Source: Acidobacteriota bacterium (GTDB lineage Bacteria; Acidobacteriota; Blastocatellia; Pyrinomonadales; Pyrinomonadaceae). From it: DNA of 63,983 nucleotides. The stretch spans positions 1 through 63,983 of the forward strand of contig JAFAZX010000088.1 in the NCBI GenBank assembly GCA_019239425.1. Direction: 5' to 3'. The translations under genes and the position numbers were made by a program. The notes beneath the pieces were generated by a model. That model was not told where the DNA came from, did no database searches, and worked only from the letters and a program-made list of their open reading frames with translations. This document shows positions 55,576-63,539 of this stretch, in pieces; position 1 is the stretch's first letter; every line of letters begins with the position of its first letter.

Positions 55576-57426
55576 TTACCGGTTGCGCGTTTCAAGGACG
55601 ACGGCCTCGAAGGGCGCGAGGCTCAATTCGCCGGCGACGAAGGGGCGCATCCTCACGTCCTGAGTGGCGAGCGCGATGGCGTACGCCTGCGGGCCGCTCG
55701 CGGGCCGTGGCGGCATAAACGCGCGACGCTCGGCCGACATGTTGAGCACGACAATGACGGTCTGTCCCCGCGCGCGACGCCTGTAGGCATAGACGTGAGG
55801 GTCAGTGCCGATGCTGGCGTAGTCGCCGTCGAGGAGCGCGGGGCTGCGGCGGCGGAGCGCGATGAGTTGTCGGTAGAAGTTGAGTACCGAATTCGGGTCG
55901 CGCGCTTCGGCCGCGACGTTGCGCTCTCTGGCGCTCGGCGGGACGGGGAGCCAGGGCGTGCCCCGGGTGAAGCCCGCGTTGGCGGTCGCGTCCCACTGCA
56001 TCGGCGTGCGCTCGCCGTCGCGCCCCTTGTTGGCCGGCCAGTAGCGTCGGCCGACGGGGTCTCGGACTTCGTCAATCGTCTTCGGCTCGGTCGTCACCAT
56101 GCCGATCTCTTCGCCGTAGTAGAGGAACGGCGAGCCGCGCAAAGTCAGGAGCATCGTCGCGGTCAGCTTGGCGATAGCATCGTTATTCCGGCCGTCGCCG
56201 TAGCGGTCGTAGTGGCGCGGGTTGTCGTGGTTAGAGAGGACGTAGGTCGTCCAGCGCCCCTTCAAGGCGTTCTCCGAAGCCGCGATGACCGAGCGGAAGA
56301 CGTTGGCGTCTAACTTCGAGCGCGCCGGCTCCATGATGAGGAAGAAGTTGAAGGGCAGGTGCACGCCGTTGTCCGAGGGGCCGTAGTAGCGCATCAGCTC
56401 CTCCCACTTCGGCACGTACGCCTCGCCGATGAGCACGCTCTCGGGGTTGACCGAGTCGTTAAAGGCGCGCAGGCGCACCATCACGTCCTGCACTTCGGGC
56501 AGGTCGCGGTTGTACTTCTTCTCCTGCAGGTGCTCGCCGGTCGTGGTGCCGGGCCGCAGCTCGGGCAGCACGGGGTTGTCGCGTAAGGAGGGGTCTTCGA
56601 AAAGATAATTCACGGCGTCGAGGCGGAAGCCGTCGGCGCCGCGCCTGAGCCAGAACCGCACGGTCTCGAACATGCGCCTCTCGACCGCGGGGTTGCGCCA
56701 GTTCAGCTCGGGCTGCTGCGGGTAGAAGTAGTGGTAGTAGAACTGCCCGGTCTTCTCGTCCAAGGTCCAGGCGACGGGGCCGAAGGAGGAAGACCAGTTG
56801 TTCGGGCGCGCGCCGTCGGGCTTGGGGTCGCGCCAGACGTACCAGTCGCGTTTGGGGTTCGTCTTCGAGGCGCGCGACTCTTTGAAGAAGGGGTGCTGGT
56901 CGGAGGTGTGGTTGAGGACGAAGTCGATGACGACGCGGATGTGGCGCGTGTGCGCCTCTTTGACGAGGCGGTCGAAGTCCGCGAGCGTGCCGAACTGCGG
57001 GTCGACGTTCTCGTAGTCGCTCACGTCGTAGCCGAAGTCCACCTGCGGCGAAGGGTAGAAGGGCGTGATCCAGACGGCGTCCACGCCGAGCTTCGCCAGA
57101 TAGTCCAGCTCCGACGTGATGCCGTTCAAGTCGCCGACGCCGTCGCCGTTCGAGTCCTTAAAACTCCTCGGGTAAATCTCGTAAAAGACCGCGTGCTTCC
57201 ACCACTGCGGTTTGTTTGCCCGCGCCTGCGCGCTTGCGTCAGGTTGTGCGGAGAAGAGGAGTGCGGTCACGATTGTCGTCGTCGCTAGAGCTTTGAGCGA
57301 AAGTGATTTCACCACAGAGACACAGAGGCACAGCTCGTCGAGGACTGAAGACGAAGCTGTGCCTCTGTGTCTCTGTGGTGAACTGCCTTCTGCTCCACTC
57401 TCAAGTGACGATTGATATGAAGTCAT
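55576..57426 (-). CDS. GH13 alpha-glucosidase (oligo-1,6-glucosidase/trehalose synthase-like) with repeat-derived N-terminus
   Basis: A 616-residue GH13 enzyme. Catalytic residues are visible: nucleophile Asp in DGFRLDAVNY, acid Glu in VLIGEAYV and the stabilising Asp in LSNHDNPRHYDR; EIYPRSFKDSNGDGVGDLNG near residue 83 is typical of alpha-glucosidases acting on short alpha-glucans. The start is odd. ATG 57426 has GAGAGG 9 nt upstream, but codons 16-40 are made of a CACAGAGA palindrome (57308-57382) before a signal-like hydrophobic stretch (about 45-68, ending ASAQA). Start at GTG 57315 or 57312 inside the palindrome would give a normal signal peptide but has no ribosome site. Confidence 0.9.
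   Translation of the reverse strand: MTSYQSSLESGAEGSSPQRHRGTASSSVLDELCLCVSVVKSLSLKALATTTIVTALLFSAQPDASAQARANKPQWWKHAVFYEIYPRSFKDSNGDGVGDLNGITSELDYLAKLGVDAVWITPFYPSPQVDFGYDVSDYENVDPQFGTLADFDRLVKEAHTRHIRVVIDFVLNHTSDQHPFFKESRASKTNPKRDWYVWRDPKPDGARPNNWSSSFGPVAWTLDEKTGQFYYHYFYPQQPELNWRNPAVERRMFETVRFWLRRGADGFRLDAVNYLFEDPSLRDNPVLPELRPGTTTGEHLQEKKYNRDLPEVQDVMVRLRAFNDSVNPESVLIGEAYVPKWEELMRYYGPSDNGVHLPFNFFLIMEPARSKLDANVFRSVIAASENALKGRWTTYVLSNHDNPRHYDRYGDGRNNDAIAKLTATMLLTLRGSPFLYYGEEIGMVTTEPKTIDEVRDPVGRRYWPANKGRDGERTPMQWDATANAGFTRGTPWLPVPPSARERNVAAEARDPNSVLNFYRQLIALRRRSPALLDGDYASIGTDPHVYAYRRRARGQTVIVVLNMSAERRAFMPPRPASGPQAYAIALATQDVRMRPFVAGELSLAPFEAVVLETRNR
57308..57382. repeat. Perfect 28-bp palindrome (CACAGAGA family, copy 3) inside the GH13 coding start
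   Basis: Arms 57308-57335 and 57355-57382 are perfectly complementary over 28 bp with a 19-nt loop. The arm differs from copies 1 and 2 by one substitution (GAGGCACAG for GAGACACAG), and the change is mirrored in the other arm. It lies within the open frame of the GH13 gene. Confidence 0.95.
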
Positions 57427-57439
57427 CCCGGTTGTCCTC

Positions 57440-58414
57440 TCAACTTGTCGGTTCGGCGCGCCGGGCGCGCGCGGCCTGGGCGAGGATGACGGCGCCGTGG
57501 AGGGCGCTGTCGCCGCCGAGCGAGGCTTGCAGGATGTTGATCTTCTCGGGCGGCAGCATCCGCGCGCGCTCCCGCACGCGCTCGCGCAAAGGGGCGAAGA
57601 GCTGCTCGCCCGCCTCCGAGACGCCGCCGCCGATGACGATGGCCTCCGGCGCGAGGGCGTTGAAGAGGTTGCCGACCCCGACCGCGAGGTAGTGAATCAT
57701 CTCGTCCCAGACCTCAGAGGCTAACGTGTCGCCCGCGCGCGCGGCCTCTGCCACCGCCCGCGCCGTCACCTCTTCCGAGCTTAAAGACGAGAGGGCACTC
57801 GACGCGCCCGCGGCCAGCCTTTCGCGCGCGCGCCGCGCGATGCCCGTCCCCGAGCAGAGCGCTTCGAGGCACCCGCGCCCGCCGCACCCGCACACGGGGC
57901 CGTCCGGCAGCACGGTCATGTGCCCCACCTCGCCCGCGCCGTCGCAGACGCCGTGCACGAGCTCGCCGCGCACGATGACGCCGCCGCCGATGCCTGTGGA
58001 CTGCGTGATGTAGACGAGGTGCCTGTAGCCACGGCCCGCGCCGTGCCGGTGCTCGCCGAGCGCGGCGGCGTTGGCGTCGTTGTCGAGCAGCGCGGGCACG
58101 CCCAGGCGCTCCTCGACTATTTGGACGACGGGGAACTCGTCCCAGCCGGGCAGGTTCGGCGGCGAGAGGATGAGGCCGCGCGCGCGGTCGAGCGGGCCGC
58201 CGCAGCCGATGCCGACCGCGTCCAGGCGCGAGCCGGCGCTGCCGAGCATGCGCTCTATCTCCGAGAGCGCCTCTTCAATAATAGCGTGCGGCCCGCGCTC
58301 GCTGGTGCGCGCGGGGAAGCGCTTCTGCTCGATGATTCGGCCTTCGAGGTCGGCGACGGCGAGGGCGATTTTAGTCCCGCCGATGTCGATACCGGCGACG
58401 CATGGGTCTGGCAA
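57440..58414 (-). CDS. ROK-family sugar kinase (glucokinase/allokinase-like)
   Basis: A 324-residue ROK kinase. The ATP loop AGIDIGGTKIALA is at residues 7-19; the catalytic Asp lies in LLDNDANAAALGE (D113); the ROK zinc site is H165 with C175, C177 and C182 (CGCGGRGCLE). It phosphorylates a hexose, probably glucose or mannose freed by the neighbouring glycosidases, in the cytoplasm. It lacks the N-terminal helix-turn-helix of ROK repressors. TTG 58414 is the start, with AAGGG about 12 nt upstream. It is the first gene of a 12-kb leftward run and has a strong promoter with an operator-like site. Confidence 0.92.
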   Translation of the reverse strand: MPDPCVAGIDIGGTKIALAVADLEGRIIEQKRFPARTSERGPHAIIEEALSEIERMLGSAGSRLDAVGIGCGGPLDRARGLILSPPNLPGWDEFPVVQIVEERLGVPALLDNDANAAALGEHRHGAGRGYRHLVYITQSTGIGGGVIVRGELVHGVCDGAGEVGHMTVLPDGPVCGCGGRGCLEALCSGTGIARRARERLAAGASSALSSLSSEEVTARAVAEAARAGDTLASEVWDEMIHYLAVGVGNLFNALAPEAIVIGGGVSEAGEQLFAPLRERVRERARMLPPEKINILQASLGGDSALHGAVILAQAARARRAEPTS

Positions 58415-58442
58415 TGTCGGCTTACCCTTCCGGATTGGTGAC

Positions 58443-58454
58443 GAAACCGTTTAC
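58443..58454. promoter_or_regulatory. LacI-type operator candidate at the ROK operon promoter
   Basis: On the minus strand GTAAACGGTTTC, an imperfect palindrome around a CpG, lies 6-7 nt downstream of the -10 hexamer and therefore covers the expected transcription start. This is a classic repressor position. Confidence 0.55.
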
Positions 58455-58460
58455 GTCGGC

Positions 58461-58489
58461 TAGTATTCCACGTCCGCTGAGTTTGTCAA
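58461..58489 (-). promoter_or_regulatory. Sigma70-type promoter of the ROK-GH13-GH3-GH92-GH36 run
   Basis: On the minus strand TTGACA (58489-58484) and ATACTA (58466-58461) are 17 nt apart. The start of transcription is expected near 58454, about 40 nt upstream of the ROK start. Confidence 0.75.
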
Positions 58490-58582
58490 CAGACCTCTTC
58501 CGGCCGCCTCTTTTATGAAATGGGTGAGGGAAGGGGAGCGGTGAGGACGCTCTTCCGGGTCGGGCGCGGGGCGGGGGATTTC

Positions 58583-59500
58583 TTAACGCTTCTGCGGCTT
58601 GAGCGAGGCGAGCCGGGGCTCGACCTCTCCGCGAAGGCTGGGGTCGAGTTCGAGCGCGCGGCGGAGGTCGCCTTCGGCCTCCGCGCTCCTGCCCTGCGCG
58701 ATGAGCGCGACGCCGCGGTTGGCGTAGGCCAGCGCGTGGCCGGGACTCAGGCCGAGCGCCTTCGTGAAGTCCGCGACCGCGCCGGCCGAGTCGCCCGCGG
58801 CGAGCCGCAACAGGCCGCGCCCGTAGTACGCGTCGGCGTAGCGCGCGTCGAGCCGCAGAGCCTCTTCGAAGTCCGCGAGCGCGCCCGCCGCGTCGCCCGT
58901 CAGGCGGCGCGCGTCGCCGCGGTTGTAGTAGACGCGCGCGTCGCGCGGCGCGAGCCTGAGGGCCTCTTCGAAGTCCGCGAAGGCGCCGGCCCGGTCGCCC
59001 TTCTCGATCCGCGCGTTACCCCGCCCCACGTAGCCGACGGCGAAACGCGGGTCGAGCCGCAGGGCCTTCTCGTAGTCCTCCAGCGCGCGCGCGGTCTCGC
59101 CCTTCAGGAACCAAGCCGTCGCGCGGTCGTAGTAGCCCCACTTCAGGCTCGGGCTGATGAAGAGCGCCTGGTCGAAGTCCTTGATGGCGCCGTCGTGGTC
59201 GCCCTGCGCCAGGCGCGCGACGCCCCGGTTGAGGTAGGCGGAGGCCGCGCGCGGGTCGAGCACGCGCGCGGCGGCGAAAGCCTCTTCGGCCTTCGCGTCG
59301 CCGCGCCTGGCCCCGTTCTTCCGCAGGCTCGAACTCAGGTCGATGACGGACGTGAAGTCGGAGATGGCCCCTTCGAAGTCGCCGCGCTCGTAGCGCTCGG
59401 TGCCGCGCTCGTGAAAAGACTTGACGGAGTCGGGCGACTGCGCGCGCGCGCCTAAGGTCGCAAGGAAGACGAAGAGGACGGCCGAGAGTTTGGTTTTCAT
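58583..59500 (-). CDS. Secreted tetratricopeptide repeat protein
   Basis: A 305-residue protein with signal peptide (about 1-21). From about residue 25 to 295 it consists of about eight TPR motifs with the usual A-x-x-x-Y/F-N-R-G pattern (for example AYLNRGVARLAQGDHDGAIKDF in part, and VYYNRGDARRLTGD). TPR arrays are protein-protein scaffolds; no partner can be named. ATG 59500 follows GGGAGGAAG at good distance. The repeats are close to one another in sequence, so copy number may vary between relatives. Confidence 0.85.
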   Translation of the reverse strand: MKTKLSAVLFVFLATLGARAQSPDSVKSFHERGTERYERGDFEGAISDFTSVIDLSSSLRKNGARRGDAKAEEAFAAARVLDPRAASAYLNRGVARLAQGDHDGAIKDFDQALFISPSLKWGYYDRATAWFLKGETARALEDYEKALRLDPRFAVGYVGRGNARIEKGDRAGAFADFEEALRLAPRDARVYYNRGDARRLTGDAAGALADFEEALRLDARYADAYYGRGLLRLAAGDSAGAVADFTKALGLSPGHALAYANRGVALIAQGRSAEAEGDLRRALELDPSLRGEVEPRLASLKPQKR

Positions 59501-59639
59501 CTTACTTCCTCCCCTCTGAAGACAGACGTCCCCGGCCGCGCCCCTGGGGAGGGCGGCGCGCGCGGACGATGGATTTGTTTGTGCGGGAGGACGCACCCCC
59601 GCTCGGCTGCTTTAACCGCGTCGTTGTCGGAGCGGCCGG

Positions 59640-59751
59640 GGTGCGCTAAGATGCGTGTTGTCCAGACGACACATCTTCGGCGCGCTCCGGCGTCCTCCGA
59701 AATGTTAGTCGGAGGGGGCTGTCGCTACTGCAAGTGGCGACAGCCCCTTTT
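59640..59751 (+). ncRNA. Candidate small RNA or attenuator with terminator
   Basis: Three hairpins occur in a row: about 59650-59679 (AAGATG...CATCTT), 59694-59713 (CTCCGA / TCGGAG, 6 bp) and the terminator 59715-59747. No convincing ORF accompanies them, and the terminator faces right although both flanking genes are on the minus strand, so some rightward transcript must exist or have existed. The 5' end is unknown. Confidence 0.35.
59715..59751 (+). terminator. Rho-independent terminator, orphan
   Basis: A perfect 11-bp stem GGGGCTGTCGC / GCGACAGCCCC (59715-59725 and 59737-59747) is followed by TTTT. It belongs to no annotated upstream gene. Confidence 0.75.
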
Positions 59752-59803
59752 CTTACTTCCCACGTTCAGGCCGGAAAGTTCCGAATCAAAAACGGATCGC
59801 CCC

Positions 59804-59884
59804 GTGAACTATGAACAGCGCGGGCGGTCGGTTCAGGGCGCCCAACTCAACCGCCGGATGAAAGAGCTGCTGATGAAAGTGTAA
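59804..59884 (+). CDS. Possible 26-residue peptide, doubtful
   Basis: GTG at 59804 opens a short frame VNYEQRGRSVQGAQLNRR then MKELLMKV and TAA. A GGA lies about 8-10 nt upstream. The basic, helix-prone tail looks protein-like, but the frame is too short to judge and no homologue is known to me. Confidence 0.2.
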   Translation: MNYEQRGRSVQGAQLNRRMKELLMKV

Positions 59885-59994
59885 GACGAAGGGGCGGGGT
59901 AAAAGTTCCGCGTCTTGCCGCCCCACGCCTTACGCAGAGTCAGTGACGCGGCGCGCGAAAAGGTTTCAGCGAAGGGCGCGTCCGAGAGTTCGTA

Positions 59995-60957
59995 TCAATC
60001 GAGCCCGAAGCGTACGGAGCGCGTGTCCCGCTCCTTACCCGTGGGCTTCGTGAGCGGCTCGTACAACTCGGGCCGGCGCGCGGTGAGCCAGCGGCGACCC
60101 GAAGAGGTCGGGATGACTTCCGAATCGAGTTCGGCCACGACCATGTCGTCGTCGGCCTTCCCCGTCTCGACCAGCACCTCGCCGTAAGGGTCGAGGATCA
60201 TCGCGTTGCCCGTCCGCACCTCGTCGTCGTCGGCGCCGACGCCGTTGCTGAAGACGAGGTACATGCCGTTGTCGTGCGCGCGCGAGGGGAGCCAGCGCAT
60301 GAGCCAGCCGCGCCCTTTCGGCCCGCGGAACTCGGCCTCGACCGCCGCCGGGTCTTCGAGCCTGCGCTCCCACAACAGAGGGTCGATGGCGCCCATCGCG
60401 CGCGGGCTGCGCGAGCGGCAGCCGCCGGTCTGGTGCGGCGCGAGCAGAACCTCCGCGCCCATCAATGCCGTGATGCGCGCGTTCTCGACGATGTTGTTGT
60501 CGTAGCAGACGAGCACGCCGACGCGCCAGCCGTGCGGCGTGTCGAAGACCGTGTAGGAGTCGCCCGAGCGCATGTGCGGCCCCTCGAAGGCGTGGAGCTT
60601 GCGGTGTCGCTCGACGCGCCCGTCCGCCATCGCGACGACGTAGGCGTTGTAGAGCGAGCCGTCGCCCGCGCGCTCGATGAGGCCCGCGCCTATCGTCATC
60701 CCATACTCCTTCGAGAGCGAGAGGAGCTCGGCGGTCGCGGGGCCTTCGGGGACGGGTTCGGCCAGCGCGTCCACCTCCTCGCGCGCGAGGTTGCGGACGT
60801 GCCAGTAGCCCGTGACGCACATCTCAGGGAAGGCGAGCAGCTCGACGTTCTGCTCGGCGGCCTTGCGGACGAAGCCGCGCACCTTTTCGAGGTTGGCGCG
60901 CTTGTCGCCCGGCGCGTGGTGGAATTGGACGGAGGCGGCGCGAATCTTCCTGGACAT
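59995..60957 (-). CDS. Carbon-nitrogen hydrolase (nitrilase superfamily)
   Basis: A 320-residue enzyme with the nitrilase-superfamily triad: E45 (LAFPEMCVTG), K120 (ERHRKLHAF) and C151 (VLVCYDNN). Such enzymes hydrolyse amides, nitriles or N-carbamoyl compounds in the cytoplasm through a thioester. Substrate cannot be fixed; the CYDNN and LAPHQTGG segments are characteristic of amidase-like rather than true nitrilase branches. ATG 60957 is used because the family N-terminus (KIRAASVQFHH) begins there; the open frame upstream has no support. It is transcribed alone. Confidence 0.88.
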   Translation of the reverse strand: MSRKIRAASVQFHHAPGDKRANLEKVRGFVRKAAEQNVELLAFPEMCVTGYWHVRNLAREEVDALAEPVPEGPATAELLSLSKEYGMTIGAGLIERAGDGSLYNAYVVAMADGRVERHRKLHAFEGPHMRSGDSYTVFDTPHGWRVGVLVCYDNNIVENARITALMGAEVLLAPHQTGGCRSRSPRAMGAIDPLLWERRLEDPAAVEAEFRGPKGRGWLMRWLPSRAHDNGMYLVFSNGVGADDDEVRTGNAMILDPYGEVLVETGKADDDMVVAELDSEVIPTSSGRRWLTARRPELYEPLTKPTGKERDTRSVRFGLD

Positions 60958-61120
60958 GATGGCGCGAGTATAAGAGTCAGTTCCTCGTCCGGTCGAACGA
61001 CGGCGTGGATTTTGTTGACTATCCGTGGTCGCCGGGCATACCATTCCGAATCCTTTGCGGTTCCGCCCTCGCGAGCATTTCCGCCCCCGACCTTTTCGTC
61101 AAACGCCCTCGGGAGGGGAT

Positions 61121-61720
61121 ATGTCAGACCACACACGCCGCTCCCCGTTAGTGACCTTCGCGGTCTTGTCCCTCTTTTCTCTCATCGCTCTCGTGCCCGC
61201 CGCCCGCGCGCAGTCTGCGCGTGAGCGTGACGCAAGGAGGGCCGACCTGCTGATGCGCCAGCGGATGCTCGAAGACCTTGAGAAGCGTGCGACGAGGCAG
61301 CCTGTCAAGCGGCCCGACGTGCGACCGGCCTACGCGGAGGTGGCCGAGGACTTCAAGCAGTTGCAGCTCGTCAACTACTCGCTCGCGGGCGTGGCCGACC
61401 CGAAGGCCGAGCTCGACTACGCGCGCGTCCGCAGGGAGTCGGCCGAGGTCAGGAAGCGCGCCGCGCGTCTGAAAGGATACCTCTCGCTCCCCGAAGTGGA
61501 GAAGACGGAGAAGGCCGCGGAGATAGAGTCGCCGGAGGCGCTACGCTCGGCCGTCAAGAGGCTGGACGGGCTGGTCAACAGCTTCGCATGGAACCCCGTC
61601 TTCCAGCGGCCCGGCGTCGTTGACCTTGAGCAATCGACCAAGGCCAGCCGCGACCTCTCAGGCATCATCGCCCTCAGCGAGCAGATACACCGAAGCGCCG
61701 AGGAACTAGGCAAGAAATAA
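61121..61720 (+). CDS. Secreted coiled-coil protein, unknown
   Basis: A 199-residue protein with signal peptide (about 1-30, ARAQ). The rest is charged and helical (RERDARRADLLMRQRMLEDLEKR; later EVRKRAARLKGYLSL), consistent with a coiled coil. No family recognised. GGGAGGGG lies about 4-8 nt before the ATG, a strong ribosome site. It precedes an ABC exporter pair by 34 nt and may be co-transcribed. Confidence 0.75.
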   Translation: MSDHTRRSPLVTFAVLSLFSLIALVPAARAQSARERDARRADLLMRQRMLEDLEKRATRQPVKRPDVRPAYAEVAEDFKQLQLVNYSLAGVADPKAELDYARVRRESAEVRKRAARLKGYLSLPEVEKTEKAAEIESPEALRSAVKRLDGLVNSFAWNPVFQRPGVVDLEQSTKASRDLSGIIALSEQIHRSAEELGKK

Positions 61721-61754
61721 CATAGTCGCGCGGCATCGTGTACACTCATGCCAA

Positions 61755-62519
61755 ATGAGTGAGAGACAACCGAAGGTTCTGTCGGTCGCGGGGCTGCGGA
61801 AGGTCTACGGGGCGACCGTGGCGGTGGACGGCGTGTCGTTCGAGGTGGGGCGCGGCGAGATCGTGGGGCTGCTCGGGCCGAACGGGGCGGGGAAGACCAC
61901 GACCATCAACATGATCCTCGGCGTGCTGGAGCCGACGGCCGGCACCATCGAGGTCGAGGGAGTGGACGTGCGGCGCGAGCGCTCGCGCGCCCTCTCGTGC
62001 ACGAACTTCGCGGCCGTCTACGCGCCTCTGCCCGGCAACCTCACGGTCACGCAGAACCTGCGCGTCTTCGGGATGCTCTACGGCGTCACCAACCTCTCGC
62101 AAAGAATCAGGGAGCTGCTCGAAGAGTTCGACCTCCGACACTTGCGCGACGCGAAGTGCGGCGTGCTCTCCTCGGGCGAGCAGACGCGCGTGGCCCTGGC
62201 GAAGGCGATGCTCAACCGGCCGCACCTGCTTCTGCTCGACGAGCCGACGGCCTCGCTCGACCCCGCCTCGGCGCGCGAGACGCGCGAGCGCATGCGGCGG
62301 TTCGCCGCGGGCGGAGGGTGCGGCGTGCTCTGGACTTCGCACAACATGTACGAGGTCGAGGAGGTCTGCGACCGCGTGCTCTTCGTCTCGAAGGGGCGCG
62401 TGCTGCTCGAAGGCGACCCGCGAAAGTTACCGAGTGAGCACGGGCGCGACTCGCTCGAAGACCTCTTCATCGCGGTGGCGCGCGAGCCCCTGACGCTCGT
62501 GCCGGGTGTGGCCGCGTGA
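61755..62519 (+). CDS. ABC-2 type exporter, ATP-binding protein
   Basis: A 254-residue ABC ATPase: Walker A GPNGAGKTT (residues 41-49), signature LSSGEQTRVALAKAML (about 142-157), Walker B LLLLDEP (about 162-168) and the switch His in WTSHNM. The type matches drug or polysaccharide/lipid exporters (ABC-2), for example NodI/DrrA-like proteins. The stop overlaps the permease start (GTGA, 62516-62519), so the two are translationally coupled. Confidence 0.92.
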   Translation: MSERQPKVLSVAGLRKVYGATVAVDGVSFEVGRGEIVGLLGPNGAGKTTTINMILGVLEPTAGTIEVEGVDVRRERSRALSCTNFAAVYAPLPGNLTVTQNLRVFGMLYGVTNLSQRIRELLEEFDLRHLRDAKCGVLSSGEQTRVALAKAMLNRPHLLLLDEPTASLDPASARETRERMRRFAAGGGCGVLWTSHNMYEVEEVCDRVLFVSKGRVLLEGDPRKLPSEHGRDSLEDLFIAVAREPLTLVPGVAA

Positions 62520-63316
62520 GGGCGTCGCGCGCGGCGGCGATCTTTCTAAGGCAGTTCTACCTGCTGCGCGGGAGCGTCGCGCGCGTGCTGCCGCTCTTCG
62601 CGTGGATCACGGTCGACATCATCCTCTGGGGATTCATCACGCGCTACCTCAACACGGTCGCGGCGCCCGGCTACAACTTCGTGCCGGCGCTGCTCGGCGC
62701 GGTGTTGCTCTGGGACTTCTTCGCGCGCGTGATGCACGGGGTGACGACCGCGTTTCTGGAGGACGTCTGGTCGCGCAACTTTCTCAACTTCTTCGCCTCG
62801 CCTCTGAAGATTTCCGAGTACCTCGCGGGCCTCGTCCTTTCGAGTATCGCGACGAGCGCCGTCGGGCTGCTCGTCATGCTCGTGCTGGCGTCGGCGGTGT
62901 TCGGCCTCTCGTTCGCGTCGTACGGGATTCTGCTGGTGCCGTTCCTCTTGGTGCTCTTCCTGTTCGGCATCGCCCTGGGCGTGGTGGGCGCGGCGGTCGT
63001 GTTGAGGTTCGGGCCGGCTTCGGAGTGGTTCGTGTGGCCCCTGCCCGCTCTGGTCTCGCCGTTCGCGGGCGTCTTCTACCCGCTCTCGACGCTGCCCCTC
63101 TGGATGCGCGGCGCGGCAAGGGCGCTCCCGCCCTCTTACGTCTTCGAGGGGATGCGCTCGGTCGTCGCGGGCGGCGCGGTCTCCTGGGCCGCGCTCGTGT
63201 GGGGCGTACTGCTCGCGTTCGCCTACGTGCTGCTCGCCTGCTGGCTCTTCGTGCGCGTGCACAGGCACGTCGTGCGCACGGGCTTGCTCGCGCGCTACAG
63301 CGCCGAGACCGTCTAG
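62516..63316 (+). CDS. ABC-2 type exporter, permease protein
   Basis: A 266-residue membrane protein with six predicted helices and the ABC-2 pattern (FASPLKISEYLAG near 100, PFAGVFYPLSTLPLWMRGAARALPPSYVFEGMR in its conserved parts near 182-214). It pairs with the ATPase encoded just upstream. GTG start at 62516 overlaps the ATPase stop. The exported substrate is unknown. Confidence 0.9.
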   Translation: MRASRAAAIFLRQFYLLRGSVARVLPLFAWITVDIILWGFITRYLNTVAAPGYNFVPALLGAVLLWDFFARVMHGVTTAFLEDVWSRNFLNFFASPLKISEYLAGLVLSSIATSAVGLLVMLVLASAVFGLSFASYGILLVPFLLVLFLFGIALGVVGAAVVLRFGPASEWFVWPLPALVSPFAGVFYPLSTLPLWMRGAARALPPSYVFEGMRSVVAGGAVSWAALVWGVLLAFAYVLLACWLFVRVHRHVVRTGLLARYSAETV

Positions 63317-63539
63317 CGCGCGGGGCGTGTGCTAGAATTCGGGGCGGCGGAAGACGTTGATTTCAGGCGGGGTAGGGCAACGACGCGCGGCGCGCCCCGC
63401 ATCACAGTCCCGAATAGACCCGGCAACAGGCCGAAATCCCTCCGAGGACTGGCCGCAGACCCCTGCCGGGCTAGACAGCTCTAAGACCTCGACAAAAGGC
63501 GGGCGCGTCGGCGTGACTTTCAAACTGGAGAGTTGTGAG
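63317..63539. other. Leader region of the second sigma-factor gene
   Basis: This 223-nt gap has an extended -10 candidate (TGCTAGAAT, 63330-63338) and then about 195 nt before the start of the next gene. The segment is GC-rich and could fold, but I match it to no known riboswitch. Confidence 0.4.
63330..63338 (+). promoter_or_regulatory. Extended -10 promoter candidate for the second sigma gene
   Basis: TGCTAGAAT has the TGn extension before TAGAAT. No convincing -35 lies 17 nt upstream, as is usual for extended -10 promoters. Confidence 0.35.

Larger units (their letters stand above)
59501..59994. other. Intergenic region with a structured segment
   Basis: This 494-nt gap holds the sRNA candidate ending at 59751. 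A later hairpin-prone GC segment (about 59888-59932) and a possible 26-codon ORF (GTG 59804 to TAA 59884, ending KELLMKV) are also present. No established gene is recognised. Confidence 0.5.

Noticed and set aside
59579..59884. 101-codon ORF on the plus strand
   Set aside because: It runs through a terminator hairpin and changes composition along its length; only the last 26 codons are a weak candidate.
63317..63539. Cobalamin or other riboswitch before the second sigma gene
   Set aside because: Some GC stems exist, but no conserved box of a known class could be matched.
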